This document shows, piece after piece, positions 1 through 4,896 of a stretch of 5,135 nucleotides of DNA. Within the stretch, counting starts at the first letter, position 1, and every line of letters starts with the position of its first letter. The notes under the pieces were generated by a model, which saw only the letters and a program-made list of their open reading frames with translations, was not told where the DNA came from and did no database searches. Source of the DNA: an uncultured Pseudomonadota bacterium (GTDB lineage Bacteria > Pseudomonadota > Gammaproteobacteria > Burkholderiales > SG8-39); contig CAIVVS010000324.1 in NCBI GenBank assembly GCA_903909415.1, forward strand, positions 1-5,135. Direction: 5' to 3'. Position numbers and translations under genes: made by a program.

Positions 1-776
1 GCGCGGGCCTGGGCCACGACCCGGCCAAGACCGGCGAGCCGCAGACGCACCGCAACTACGCGTGGCGCGACTACGGCAACCGCATCGGCATCTGGCGCAT
101 GTTCGACCTGTTCGACGAGCTCAAGCTCCCGGTCGCGCACAACACCAACAGCCTGGTCTTCCAGTACGCGCCGCAGGTCACCGACGCGATGAGGAAGCGC
201 GGCGACGAGGTGGTCGCGCACGGCCGCACCAACGCCGAGAACCTGCGCGGCCTGTGGCAGCCGGACGAGGAACGCATCCTGCGCGAGGTGACGGACACCA
301 TCACGAAGCATGAAGGCAGGGCACCGCGCGGCTGGATGGGCTCGGGCGCCTACGAGACCGCGAACACGCCCGACCTGCTGAAGGAATTGGGCTACACCTA
401 CCTGATGGACTGGCCGATGGACGACCAGCCGGTGTGGCTGCGCACCCGCTCCGGGCCCTTGCTGTCCATCCCGTACCCGATCGAGCTGAACGACTCGCAG
501 GTGGTGATCCACCGCAAGCAGGACGGCGAGGAGTTCTGCCACATGGTGGTCGAGCAGTTCGACGAGATGATCGATCAGAGCCGCCGACACCCGCTGGTGA
601 TGAACGTCTCGGTGCACCCCTACGTGTTCGGCCAGCCGTTCCGCCTGCGCGCCTTCCGCCGCGCGCTCAAGCACTGCCTGTCGCATCCGGACGCGGGCAG
701 CGTGTGGTGGACCAAGCCGGGCGACATCGCCGACTACTGCCTGACCCTGCCACCGGGGTTGATTCCGGGAAGTTGA
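1..776 (+). CDS. Polysaccharide deacetylase family protein, PuuE-allantoinase-like (5' end missing)
   Basis: The reading frame is open from base 3 to the TGA at 774-776, giving 257 visible residues. The start lies before the window; relatives are about 300 residues, so roughly 50 are probably missing. Seen near the window start is the family signature NYAWRDYGNRIGIWR, followed by VVAHGRTNAENL, APRGWMGSGAYETANTPDLL, MDWPMDDQPVWLRTRSG and MNVSVHPYVFGQPFRLR. These blocks and their order match the NodB-fold deacetylases that include PuuE, which opens the hydantoin ring of allantoin in purine breakdown. The His of VAHG and the HP of SVHP are the likely active-site positions. No purine-catabolism genes are visible nearby, so the substrate is not established; a deacetylase acting on another amide or sugar is possible. 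No signal peptide can be judged. The last residues, LIPGS, are encoded by a tandem repeat. Confidence 0.85.
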   Translation, partial: AGLGHDPAKTGEPQTHRNYAWRDYGNRIGIWRMFDLFDELKLPVAHNTNSLVFQYAPQVTDAMRKRGDEVVAHGRTNAENLRGLWQPDEERILREVTDTITKHEGRAPRGWMGSGAYETANTPDLLKELGYTYLMDWPMDDQPVWLRTRSGPLLSIPYPIELNDSQVVIHRKQDGEEFCHMVVEQFDEMIDQSRRHPLVMNVSVHPYVFGQPFRLRAFRRALKHCLSHPDAGSVWWTKPGDIADYCLTLPPGLIPGS

Positions 777-799
777 TTCCCGGTAGTTGATTCCCCTGG
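758..799. repeat. 14-bp tandem repeat, three copies, over the deacetylase stop codon
   Basis: The copies are 758-771 (GTTGATTCCGGGAA), 772-785 (GTTGATTCCCGGTA) and 786-799 (GTTGATTCCCCTGG). Copies 1 and 2 match at 12 of 14 positions, and copies 2 and 3 at 10 of 14. The TGA stop used by the deacetylase gene is the TGA in copy 2. Because each unit reads LIPGS-stop in this frame, losing one copy would leave the same C-terminus. The array fills most of the short gap between the convergent stops. Confidence 0.85.
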
Positions 800-804
800 G
801 GGGT

Positions 805-2706
805 TCAAAAAACCCTATTAATATCAGTCACTTGTGCCATTTTTCGGCCAAATGGCCGGGGTTCGCCGTTCAGGGTGCAGGCGAGCCATTCCGCGAGCAG
901 CGGCGTCCACACCAGTCCGCGCGCGCCCAGGCCGGTGAAGCCGTGCAGTCCCGGCGCGGCCGCGAACCCGCCCAGCAGCGGCAGCCGGTCCGGCGTGGTG
1001 GCGCGCCAGGCCACGCGTCCCAGCAAGGAGGCTGCGTCCAGACCACTGGTGTAGCCGGGCAGCATCGCTTCGATGCGCGCGAGGTTGGCGACGTGGTCCG
1101 CGACGCGCGGCTCGCCATCCCGGTCGCCGCGCTGGAAGCTCGCACCGGCGCAGCAGCCGCCATCCGGCGCGGGTGCGATGTAGCCATCGCCGCAGACCGT
1201 GACGGCCAGCGCGCGCCCGGCGCGTGACGGCAATTGCGTCACCTGGCCGCGCACGGCTTCCAGCCGCAGGTCGATGCCCTGCGATGTCGCGAGTCGCACC
1301 GTGTCGTTCGCCCCGGCCAGCACCACCACCGGGGCGCGCGCGAGTGCATGTCCGGATGCGTTGCTCGCGATCCAGTCGCCGTTCGCGTCCCTGTGCAGCG
1401 CATCGACCGCGGCGTTGAAGCGCGCCTCTGCCCCGGAACGCGCCAGCAGCGCGGTGCAGACCTGCGCCGGATCGGCCCAGCCGCAGCCCGGGAACCACAC
1501 GCCGCCATCGCGCACCGGCTGTCCCGCGATGGCGCCTGCCTCGGTCGCATCCACGGCACGCGCGAAGGCCTCGGGCATCGCCAGGCCCTGCAGCAGCGCA
1601 TGCAGCTTGTCGCGCTCGCCGGGCTCGGTGGCCACGTGCAGCACGCCGGATTGCTGCCAGTGCGGGCCGTCCGGCCCCAAGGTGTGCAGCACGCGCCAGG
1701 CATGCAGCAGCGCGGCGCGCGACAGCTTCGCGTTCATCGCATCGCTGCGGTTGAGGATGGGGCGCAGCGCGCCGGCCGGGTTGCCCGAGGCCTCGCGCGC
1801 CGGCGCGGCGTGCCGCTCCAGCAGCGTCACCGTCCAGCCGCGCGTGCCCAGTGCATCGGCGATGCCGCAGCCGGCCAGGCCCGCGCCGATGACCAGCGCG
1901 CGCTTGTCCTGCATCGTCGGCGCGATCACCTCGCCGCGACGCCGGCCGACCAGCATGTCGCGCTTGGTCGCGAAGCCGCGCACCCGCGTGCAGTCGAAGC
2001 CCGCCTCGGCCAGGCCGTGGCGCACGTCGGCGGAGATCGACCAGGTCGCGAGCGTGCCGCCGGGGCGCGCGAGCCGCGCGAGTTGTTCGAACACCGGCGC
2101 CGACCACATGTCCGGGTTGCGCGCCGGCGCGAAGCCGTCGAGGTAGGTCGCGTCCACCTCGGCGTCGAGGTCCGCCAGCAGCGGGGCCGCGTCGCCATAG
2201 AGCAGGGTGAGCTGCAATCGCCCGCCCTCGAAGGCAAGGCGGTGGAAGCCCGCCAGCGGCGGCGGCAGCTGCGCGCGCAGTTGCGCCGCCAACCTCTCTA
2301 CGCCGGCTGGCGCCGCGACACCGGCTGGCGCCGCAACCCCCTCCAGCATGCCGTGCGCGCGCTGCAGGTCCGGTGTCGCCACCGGATGCTTCTCCACCGA
2401 GATGTAGTGCAGCCGCCGCGCGCCCTGCGGGTCCTCGCGCCAGGCGCGCCAGGTGGCGAGGAAGTTCGACCCGAGGCCGAAGCCCGTCTCGAGGACCACG
2501 AAGCACTCGCGCCCGCGCCAGGCCTGCGGCAGGCCGTTGCCGCCGAGGAAGACGTGCTGCGCCTGCCCCAGTGCGCCGGCCTGCGAGTGGTAGATGTCGC
2601 CGTAGTCGGGTGCCTGCGGGGCTTGCGCGCCATCGGCGCCGAAGGCTATGCGGGCCGGCGCCAGTCCCGCGGGCGCGGCCGGTTCCCCCTTCACGCCGGC
2701 ACCCAT
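805..2706 (-). CDS. mnmC: Bifunctional tRNA mnm5(s2)U biosynthesis protein MnmC
   Basis: A cytosolic two-domain enzyme that finishes 5-methylaminomethyl-(2-thio)uridine at tRNA position 34. The C-terminal FAD-dependent oxidoreductase removes the carboxymethyl group from cmnm5U, and the N-terminal SAM-dependent methyltransferase then methylates nm5U. The protein has 633 residues, close to the 668 of E. coli. In the N-terminal half, YGDIYHS (35-41), HVFLGGN (51-57), the SAM-binding ETGFGLGSNF (73-82) and DGFAPARNPDMW (190-201) are visible. The FAD dinucleotide motif VIGAGLAG is at 272-279, followed by ASGNPAGALRP (306-316) and, near the end, GFTGLGARGLVWTPLLAEWL. The ATG at 2706-2704 was chosen because it precedes the conserved N-terminus by about 15 residues and shares one base with the upstream HAD stop (TGATG); no clear Shine-Dalgarno precedes it. 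GTG at codon 5 is a weaker alternative. Oddities are an in-frame six-residue duplication (about 123-134) and a very AT-rich last dozen codons. Confidence 0.96.
   Translation of the reverse strand: MGAGVKGEPAAPAGLAPARIAFGADGAQAPQAPDYGDIYHSQAGALGQAQHVFLGGNGLPQAWRGRECFVVLETGFGLGSNFLATWRAWREDPQGARRLHYISVEKHPVATPDLQRAHGMLEGVAAPAGVAAPAGVERLAAQLRAQLPPPLAGFHRLAFEGGRLQLTLLYGDAAPLLADLDAEVDATYLDGFAPARNPDMWSAPVFEQLARLARPGGTLATWSISADVRHGLAEAGFDCTRVRGFATKRDMLVGRRRGEVIAPTMQDKRALVIGAGLAGCGIADALGTRGWTVTLLERHAAPAREASGNPAGALRPILNRSDAMNAKLSRAALLHAWRVLHTLGPDGPHWQQSGVLHVATEPGERDKLHALLQGLAMPEAFARAVDATEAGAIAGQPVRDGGVWFPGCGWADPAQVCTALLARSGAEARFNAAVDALHRDANGDWIASNASGHALARAPVVVLAGANDTVRLATSQGIDLRLEAVRGQVTQLPSRAGRALAVTVCGDGYIAPAPDGGCCAGASFQRGDRDGEPRVADHVANLARIEAMLPGYTSGLDAASLLGRVAWRATTPDRLPLLGGFAAAPGLHGFTGLGARGLVWTPLLAEWLACTLNGEPRPFGRKMAQVTDINRVF
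2303..2338. repeat. In-frame 18-bp tandem duplication inside mnmC
   Basis: The copies are 2303-2320 and 2321-2338. Their first 14 bases are identical (CCGGCTGGCGCCGC on the plus strand) and the last four differ. In the protein this gives GVAAPA twice in a row, followed by GV, at about residues 123-136. It falls after the conserved SVEKHP segment, in a part of the methyltransferase domain that looks like a surface linker, so it is probably neutral. Confidence 0.85.
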
Positions 2707-3335
2707 CAAGCCGGCACGCCGAGCCGTCCGAGGTCCGCGCGCAGGGTGTCGGCGTCGCGGAAGTGCAGCGCATGCAGGCCGCAGGCGCGCGCGCCTTCGA
2801 CGTTCACGAGCGAGTCGTCGATGAACACGGTACGCGCCGGGTCCAGCCTGCAGCGCTCGATTGCCAATCGGTAAATGCGCGCGTCGGGCTTCACCAGCCC
2901 GTGCTCGCCCGACACCACCACGTCCTCGAACCAGGACAGGAGATCGAAGCGCGCCACCGCCACCGGCCAGGTCTCGGTGGAGAAATTGGTCAACGCGCAG
3001 AGGCGGAGGCCGGCCTCGCGCTGGCGTTGCAGGATGTCGCGGCTGCCGGGGATCTCGCCGCGCAGCATGATGGGCCAGCCGCGCGGCCACAGGCCGATCA
3101 GCGCCGCATGCTCCGGGTACTGGCGGCTGCGCTCGGCGATCGCCTGCTCGGCCGGCTTGCCCCCGTCCATCTGCAGGATCCAGTCCCCGCCCACCACCTG
3201 GCGCACGAACTGCTCCAGCCCCGCCTCGTCATCCGGGAAGTGGCGCGCGTAGTAGTAGCGCGGGTCCCAGTCGAGCAGCACCTTGCCCAGGTCCCAGAGC
3301 ACGGTGTCGATCTTGCTGCTCGTCCTGGTACTCAC
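2706..3335 (-). CDS. HAD-superfamily phosphatase (HAD-IA, YihX-like)
   Basis: A 209-residue cytosolic haloacid-dehalogenase-type hydrolase, probably a Mg-dependent phosphatase acting on a small phosphorylated metabolite. All four HAD motifs are visible: motif I is WDLGKV (14-19) with D15 as the nucleophile, motif II is LTNFS with T116, motif III is K149 in GLVKPDARIY, and motif IV is VFIDDSLVNVEGA with D173 and D174. In motif I the usual second Asp is Gly (DLG). The same is true of E. coli YihX, an active alpha-glucose-1-phosphate phosphatase, so the change does not imply inactivity. The helical cap after motif I fits subclass I. The start is GTG at 3335-3333, overlapping the upstream TGA as GTGA, with an AGGAG six bases upstream; no other start lies before motif I. 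The stop shares a base with the mnmC ATG. The substrate cannot be read from the sequence. Confidence 0.9.
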   Translation of the reverse strand: MSTRTSSKIDTVLWDLGKVLLDWDPRYYYARHFPDDEAGLEQFVRQVVGGDWILQMDGGKPAEQAIAERSRQYPEHAALIGLWPRGWPIMLRGEIPGSRDILQRQREAGLRLCALTNFSTETWPVAVARFDLLSWFEDVVVSGEHGLVKPDARIYRLAIERCRLDPARTVFIDDSLVNVEGARACGLHALHFRDADTLRADLGRLGVPA

Positions 3336-4033
3336 CGGGGGCTCCTGCCGCTGGCACAGGCCTCATGGAAGCGATCCAGCCGGAAGTACTCCTCGGGCGT
3401 GTCCAGCCGAGCCTGCAGCGGCGTGACCTTGTCCATGCTCGCCTGCACGTAGGGCCCGAGGAACTCGCGGGCGACGCGCTGCACGTGCAGTTCCGCCTGC
3501 GCCACGCTGTCGAAATAGAACACTTGGTTGCCGAAACGCTCGCGCAACTCGCGCTCGACTTCCGGCGCGATGTCGGCGAGGAAGCGCGAATAGGTGTTCA
3601 CGTGCTTCATCTCATGGTCCATTGTCAGGTCGAACTCGCAGCTGCCCTGCGGATGGGCGCGCGTCACGTACACCGTCATCGGCTCGAAGGCCAGTCGCAC
3701 GCTCACCGAGGGACGCATGCAGTGGCGCCCGCCGAAGCGCTGGGTGATGCCGTTGGTGCCGAAGGACACGGAGGTCTTCAGCGTGGTGGCGGTGAGCCCC
3801 AGCACCATGCGCCCGCCGCGCAGGTCCACCGAGGCGGCACCCTTGGCAGTGAGCTGGTCGGTGGACAGCGACAGGTCGGTCTGGAACTCCACCGGTACCG
3901 CCTCGACCTTCACCGTGGTCGGGCCGAGGCGCTTTTCGCAGACCTGCTCCAGCGGGCGGAAGTAGTCGCAGCTGGCGAGCAAGGGAAGCGCCGTCAACGA
4001 AAGCAGCAGCAATGAAAGATGGCGCGGGATCAC
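3332..4033 (-). CDS. Predicted lipoprotein with HExxH zinc-protease-like motif
   Basis: A 233-residue protein of unknown function. The N-terminus has basic residues R4 and H5, a leucine-rich core, and the lipobox LASC with C22 as the predicted lipidated residue, so it should be exported and membrane-anchored. Residue +2 after the Cys is Asp; in E. coli this retains lipoproteins in the inner membrane, but the rule is less reliable elsewhere. HEMKH (140-144) in the context MDHEMKHVNTY has the HExxH form of a zinc metallopeptidase. It resembles conserved hypothetical secreted proteins of the DUF922 kind that share the PSVSV...MTVYV...C...HE pattern. C32, C105, C132 and C226 could form disulfides. 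No third zinc ligand can be assigned, so catalysis is unproven. The start is GTG at 4033-4031: an in-frame TAA 12 bases upstream (4043-4045) excludes any longer form, and the next candidate, TTG at codon 8, would remove the basic n-region. No strong Shine-Dalgarno is seen. The 3' end overlaps the HAD gene by 4 bp. Confidence 0.8.
   Translation of the reverse strand: MIPRHLSLLLLSLTALPLLASCDYFRPLEQVCEKRLGPTTVKVEAVPVEFQTDLSLSTDQLTAKGAASVDLRGGRMVLGLTATTLKTSVSFGTNGITQRFGGRHCMRPSVSVRLAFEPMTVYVTRAHPQGSCEFDLTMDHEMKHVNTYSRFLADIAPEVERELRERFGNQVFYFDSVAQAELHVQRVAREFLGPYVQASMDKVTPLQARLDTPEEYFRLDRFHEACASGRSPR
3342..3346 (-). promoter_or_regulatory. Ribosome binding site of the HAD gene
   Basis: AGGAG on the minus strand, six bases before the GTG at 3335. 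It lies inside the 3' end of the lipoprotein gene and supports the GTG start despite the 4-bp overlap. Confidence 0.7.
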
Positions 4034-4044
4034 CGCGCCATCTT
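4016..4044. promoter_or_regulatory. Perfect 12-bp inverted repeat over the lipoprotein start codon
   Basis: AAGATGGCGCGG (4016-4027) and CCGCGCCATCTT (4033-4044) are exact reverse complements separated by GATCA. In the lipoprotein mRNA the hairpin would hold the first base of the GTG start at the end of the 5' arm and the other two in the loop, and its 5' arm covers the region where a ribosome binding site should be. It could be an RNA structure limiting initiation or a DNA operator. No T-run follows in either direction, so an intrinsic terminator is unlikely. The palindrome is certain; the role is inferred. Confidence 0.6.
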
Positions 4045-4127
4045 ACCTGCCCGACCTTGCCTGCCCGCGTGGTGGCGGGAGGCCGGACGCAGGGTGGCTG
4101 GATCAGGCCGGTTTTGGTCGAACGACA

Positions 4128-4154
4128 CTGGATCCCCGCGTTCGCGGGGATGAC
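4128..4154 (-). repeat. REP-like palindromic element A (ATCCCC type)
   Basis: CTGGAT...GGGGATGAC with an 8-bp perfect stem: ATCCCCGC (4132-4139), loop GTTC, GCGGGGAT (4144-4151). The CTG(G) and (T)GAC flanks set the orientation, which is opposite to element B. Compared with B and D, the second stem pair has changed from T-A to C-G, keeping the pairing. Confidence 0.8.
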
Positions 4155-4212
4155 GTCACTCTGTGGGAGGGCCTGGCCTTGGTGGATGAACCGTCCGGAT
4201 TCCACAACGCTC

Positions 4213-4239
4213 GTCATTCCCGCCAAAGCGGGAATCTAG
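4213..4239 (+). repeat. REP-like palindromic element B (ATTCCC type)
   Basis: GTC then ATTCCCGC (4216-4223), loop CAAA, GCGGGAAT (4228-4235), then CTAG. The core fits the pattern ATTCCC-N8-GGGAAT, known in Neisseria as dRS3 and found in related forms in many other Proteobacteria. It pairs with element A as an inverted doublet 58 bp apart. Confidence 0.85.
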
Positions 4240-4274
4240 CGGCTTTCGGGAGTCGAACCAGAGTCCCGCCCACC

Positions 4275-4304
4275 CCGTTCGTGTTGAGCCTGTCGAAACA
4301 CGAA
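4275..4304 (+). repeat. Palindromic repeat E1 (TGAGCCTGTCGAA type)
   Basis: Starts CCGTTCGT. Its stem is TTCGTGTT (4278-4285) and AACACGAA (4297-4304), with an 11-base loop containing GAGCCTGTCGA. The TGAGCCTGTCGAA core belongs to a repeat family spread through intergenic regions of many GC-rich Proteobacteria. It lies in inverted orientation to E2, 14 bp away. Confidence 0.85.
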
Positions 4305-4318
4305 TCTGCTCCGTGGCA

Positions 4319-4348
4319 TTCGTCCTTCGACAGGCTCAGGACGAACGG
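4319..4348 (-). repeat. Palindromic repeat E2 (TTCGACAGGCTCA type)
   Basis: Stem TTCGTCCT (4319-4326) and AGGACGAA (4338-4345) around the loop TCGACAGGCTC. The flank ACGAACGG mirrors the CCGTTCGT of E1. Its reverse complement matches E1 at all but two pairs of positions, and those four changes are compensatory (GT...AC in E1 against CC...GG here). Confidence 0.85.
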
Positions 4349-4374
4349 CTTGCTTCCAACGAAGGGCAACGACG

Positions 4375-4411
4375 CTGGATTCCGGTTCGCGCTGCGCGCG
4401 TCCGGAATGAC
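4375..4411 (-). repeat. REP-like palindromic element C (longer variant)
   Basis: CTGGATTCC...GGAATGAC with outer stem ATTCCGG (4379-4385) and CCGGAAT (4402-4408). The interior is a GC-alternating stretch that could itself fold. The flanks are the same as in elements A, B and D, in minus orientation. Confidence 0.8.
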
Positions 4412-4423
4412 GGTGATTGAATC

Positions 4424-4450
4424 GTCATTCCCGCGAAAGCGGGAATCCAG
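4424..4450 (+). repeat. REP-like palindromic element D (ATTCCC type)
   Basis: GTC then ATTCCCGC (4427-4434), loop GAAA, GCGGGAAT (4439-4446), then CCAG. It has the same stem as element B. With element C it forms an inverted doublet 12 bp apart, so the flanks of C and D can also pair into one larger palindrome (4375-4450). Confidence 0.85.
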
Positions 4451-4473
4451 TGACTTTCGGCGAGCAACATGGC

Positions 4474-4493
4474 GTCCCCGAATCAGCGGGGAC
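4474..4493 (-). other. Hairpin just downstream of the cupin gene
   Basis: GTCCCCG and CGGGGAC form a 7-bp GC-rich stem with a 6-base loop, beginning four bases after the cupin stop in the direction of transcription. No run of T follows (the next bases are GCCATGTT), so it is not a classical intrinsic terminator. It may protect the mRNA 3' end or help Rho-dependent ending, or it may be a decayed member of the neighbouring repeat family. Confidence 0.4.
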
Positions 4494-4497
4494 ACGC

Positions 4498-4860
4498 TCA
4501 AGCCTGCGGACTGTCCTTCATGATGAAGTGCTTCCGCACCGGCTCCAGCACCTCGAAGCTGCCGCGAAAGCCCGGCGGGATCACGCAGGCGTCGCCGGGG
4601 CCGAACTCGCGCGCCTCGCCCGCCTCGGACGTGATGCGGATGCGGCCCTCGATGATCTTGAAGAACTCCTCGCGTCCGGCGTGGAACTCGATGCGCCACG
4701 CCCCCGGCTCGCAGGCCCACAGGCCGTACTCGGTGTCCCCGTTCCTGTGGTGGACCCAGGTGGTGCGCAGCGGGTTGCCGCGCAGCAGGCGCTCGGGCTT
4801 CGGACGGTCGTATTCCGGGGCGATGTCGCCCTTGAAATCGACCAGGCTGGGCCCGGTCAT
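4498..4860 (-). CDS. Small cupin protein (Cupin_3/DUF861 type)
   Basis: A 120-residue single-domain cupin, probably cytosolic. The segment YGLWACEPGAWRIEFHAG (45-62), then EEFFKIIEGRIRIT (64-77), EFGPGDACVIPPGFRGSFEV (85-104) and LEPVRKHFIM match the Cupin_3 family in order and spacing; that family includes proteins of unknown function and relatives of ureidoglycine/ureidoglycolate enzymes. H60 and E64/E65 lie in the first cupin motif, but the second motif has no His, so the usual metal site is incomplete and neither metal use nor catalysis can be assumed. The start is ATG at 4860-4858 with GAGG eight bases upstream; the stop is TGA at 4500-4498. It begins 24 nt after the pepN stop on the same strand, so the two are probably co-transcribed. 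I cannot name a substrate. Confidence 0.85.
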   Translation of the reverse strand: MTGPSLVDFKGDIAPEYDRPKPERLLRGNPLRTTWVHHRNGDTEYGLWACEPGAWRIEFHAGREEFFKIIEGRIRITSEAGEAREFGPGDACVIPPGFRGSFEVLEPVRKHFIMKDSPQA

Positions 4861-4896
4861 GATTCGACCCTCACGACTCGAACCTCATGATTCGAA
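4855..4896. repeat. 14-bp tandem repeat, three copies, across the pepN/cupin junction
   Basis: On the plus strand the copies are 4883-4896 (CCTCATGATTCGAA), 4869-4882 (CCTCACGACTCGAA) and 4855-4868 (GGTCATGATTCGAC). The first pair match at 12 of 14 positions, and the outer two at 11 of 14. Read on the minus strand, the first copy encodes the last pepN residues and its TGA, the middle copy carries the cupin Shine-Dalgarno, and the last contains the cupin ATG. Confidence 0.8.
4868..4872 (-). promoter_or_regulatory. Ribosome binding site of the cupin gene
   Basis: GAGGG on the minus strand, seven bases before the ATG at 4860, within the middle copy and edge of a 14-bp tandem repeat. A second TGAGG in the next copy (around 4883-4887) overlaps the pepN stop. 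Confidence 0.6.

Larger units (their letters stand above)
4034..4497. other. Intergenic region filled with short palindromic repeats
   Basis: This 464-bp stretch between the cupin and lipoprotein genes has no credible gene. Bases 4045-4127 show nothing recognisable and no promoter I would defend. From 4128 to 4450 there are six short palindromic elements in three inverted doublets, listed separately, and a GC-rich hairpin follows at 4474-4493. Open frames crossing it translate to the repeat-derived peptides often misannotated in repeat-rich genomes (for example FVLSLSKHE, SSFDRLRTNG and SFPRKRESS) and are not genes. Confidence 0.85.

Noticed and set aside
1..776. Purine-catabolism operon linking the allantoinase-like gene and the cupin
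   Set aside because: The cupin is 3.7 kb away on the other strand in a pepN unit, and no other ureide-pathway gene is visible.
795..820. Possible terminator GGGTT-CAAAA-AACCC between the convergent genes
   Set aside because: The stem is only 5 bp and is not followed by a T-run in either direction; it also lies partly in mnmC coding sequence. Not strong enough to call.
1234..2874. Long plus-strand open frame (546 codons) and others antisense to mnmC
   Set aside because: The opposite strand encodes MnmC with family motifs along its whole length. Long antisense frames are expected in GC-rich codon usage, and the translation is arginine/alanine-rich with no recognisable domain.
2707..3090. Longer form of MnmC starting at 3090
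   Set aside because: The extra 128 codons overlap the HAD gene in another frame and have no resemblance to the MnmC N-terminus, which begins just after 2706.
4045..4127. Promoter for the lipoprotein-HAD-mnmC group
   Set aside because: TTCGACC and TGATCC on the minus strand are too close together and too far from consensus to be a credible -35/-10 pair. A promoter must exist somewhere, but it cannot be placed from sequence alone.
4128..4450. CRISPR array
   Set aside because: The repeats belong to two different families, alternate in orientation and have irregular spacing; no spacers of uniform length and no cas genes are present.
4012..4523. Plus-strand open frames across the intergenic repeats
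   Set aside because: Their translations consist of the repeat elements themselves (PAKAGI, FVLSLSKHE, SFPRKRESS), a common source of false gene calls.
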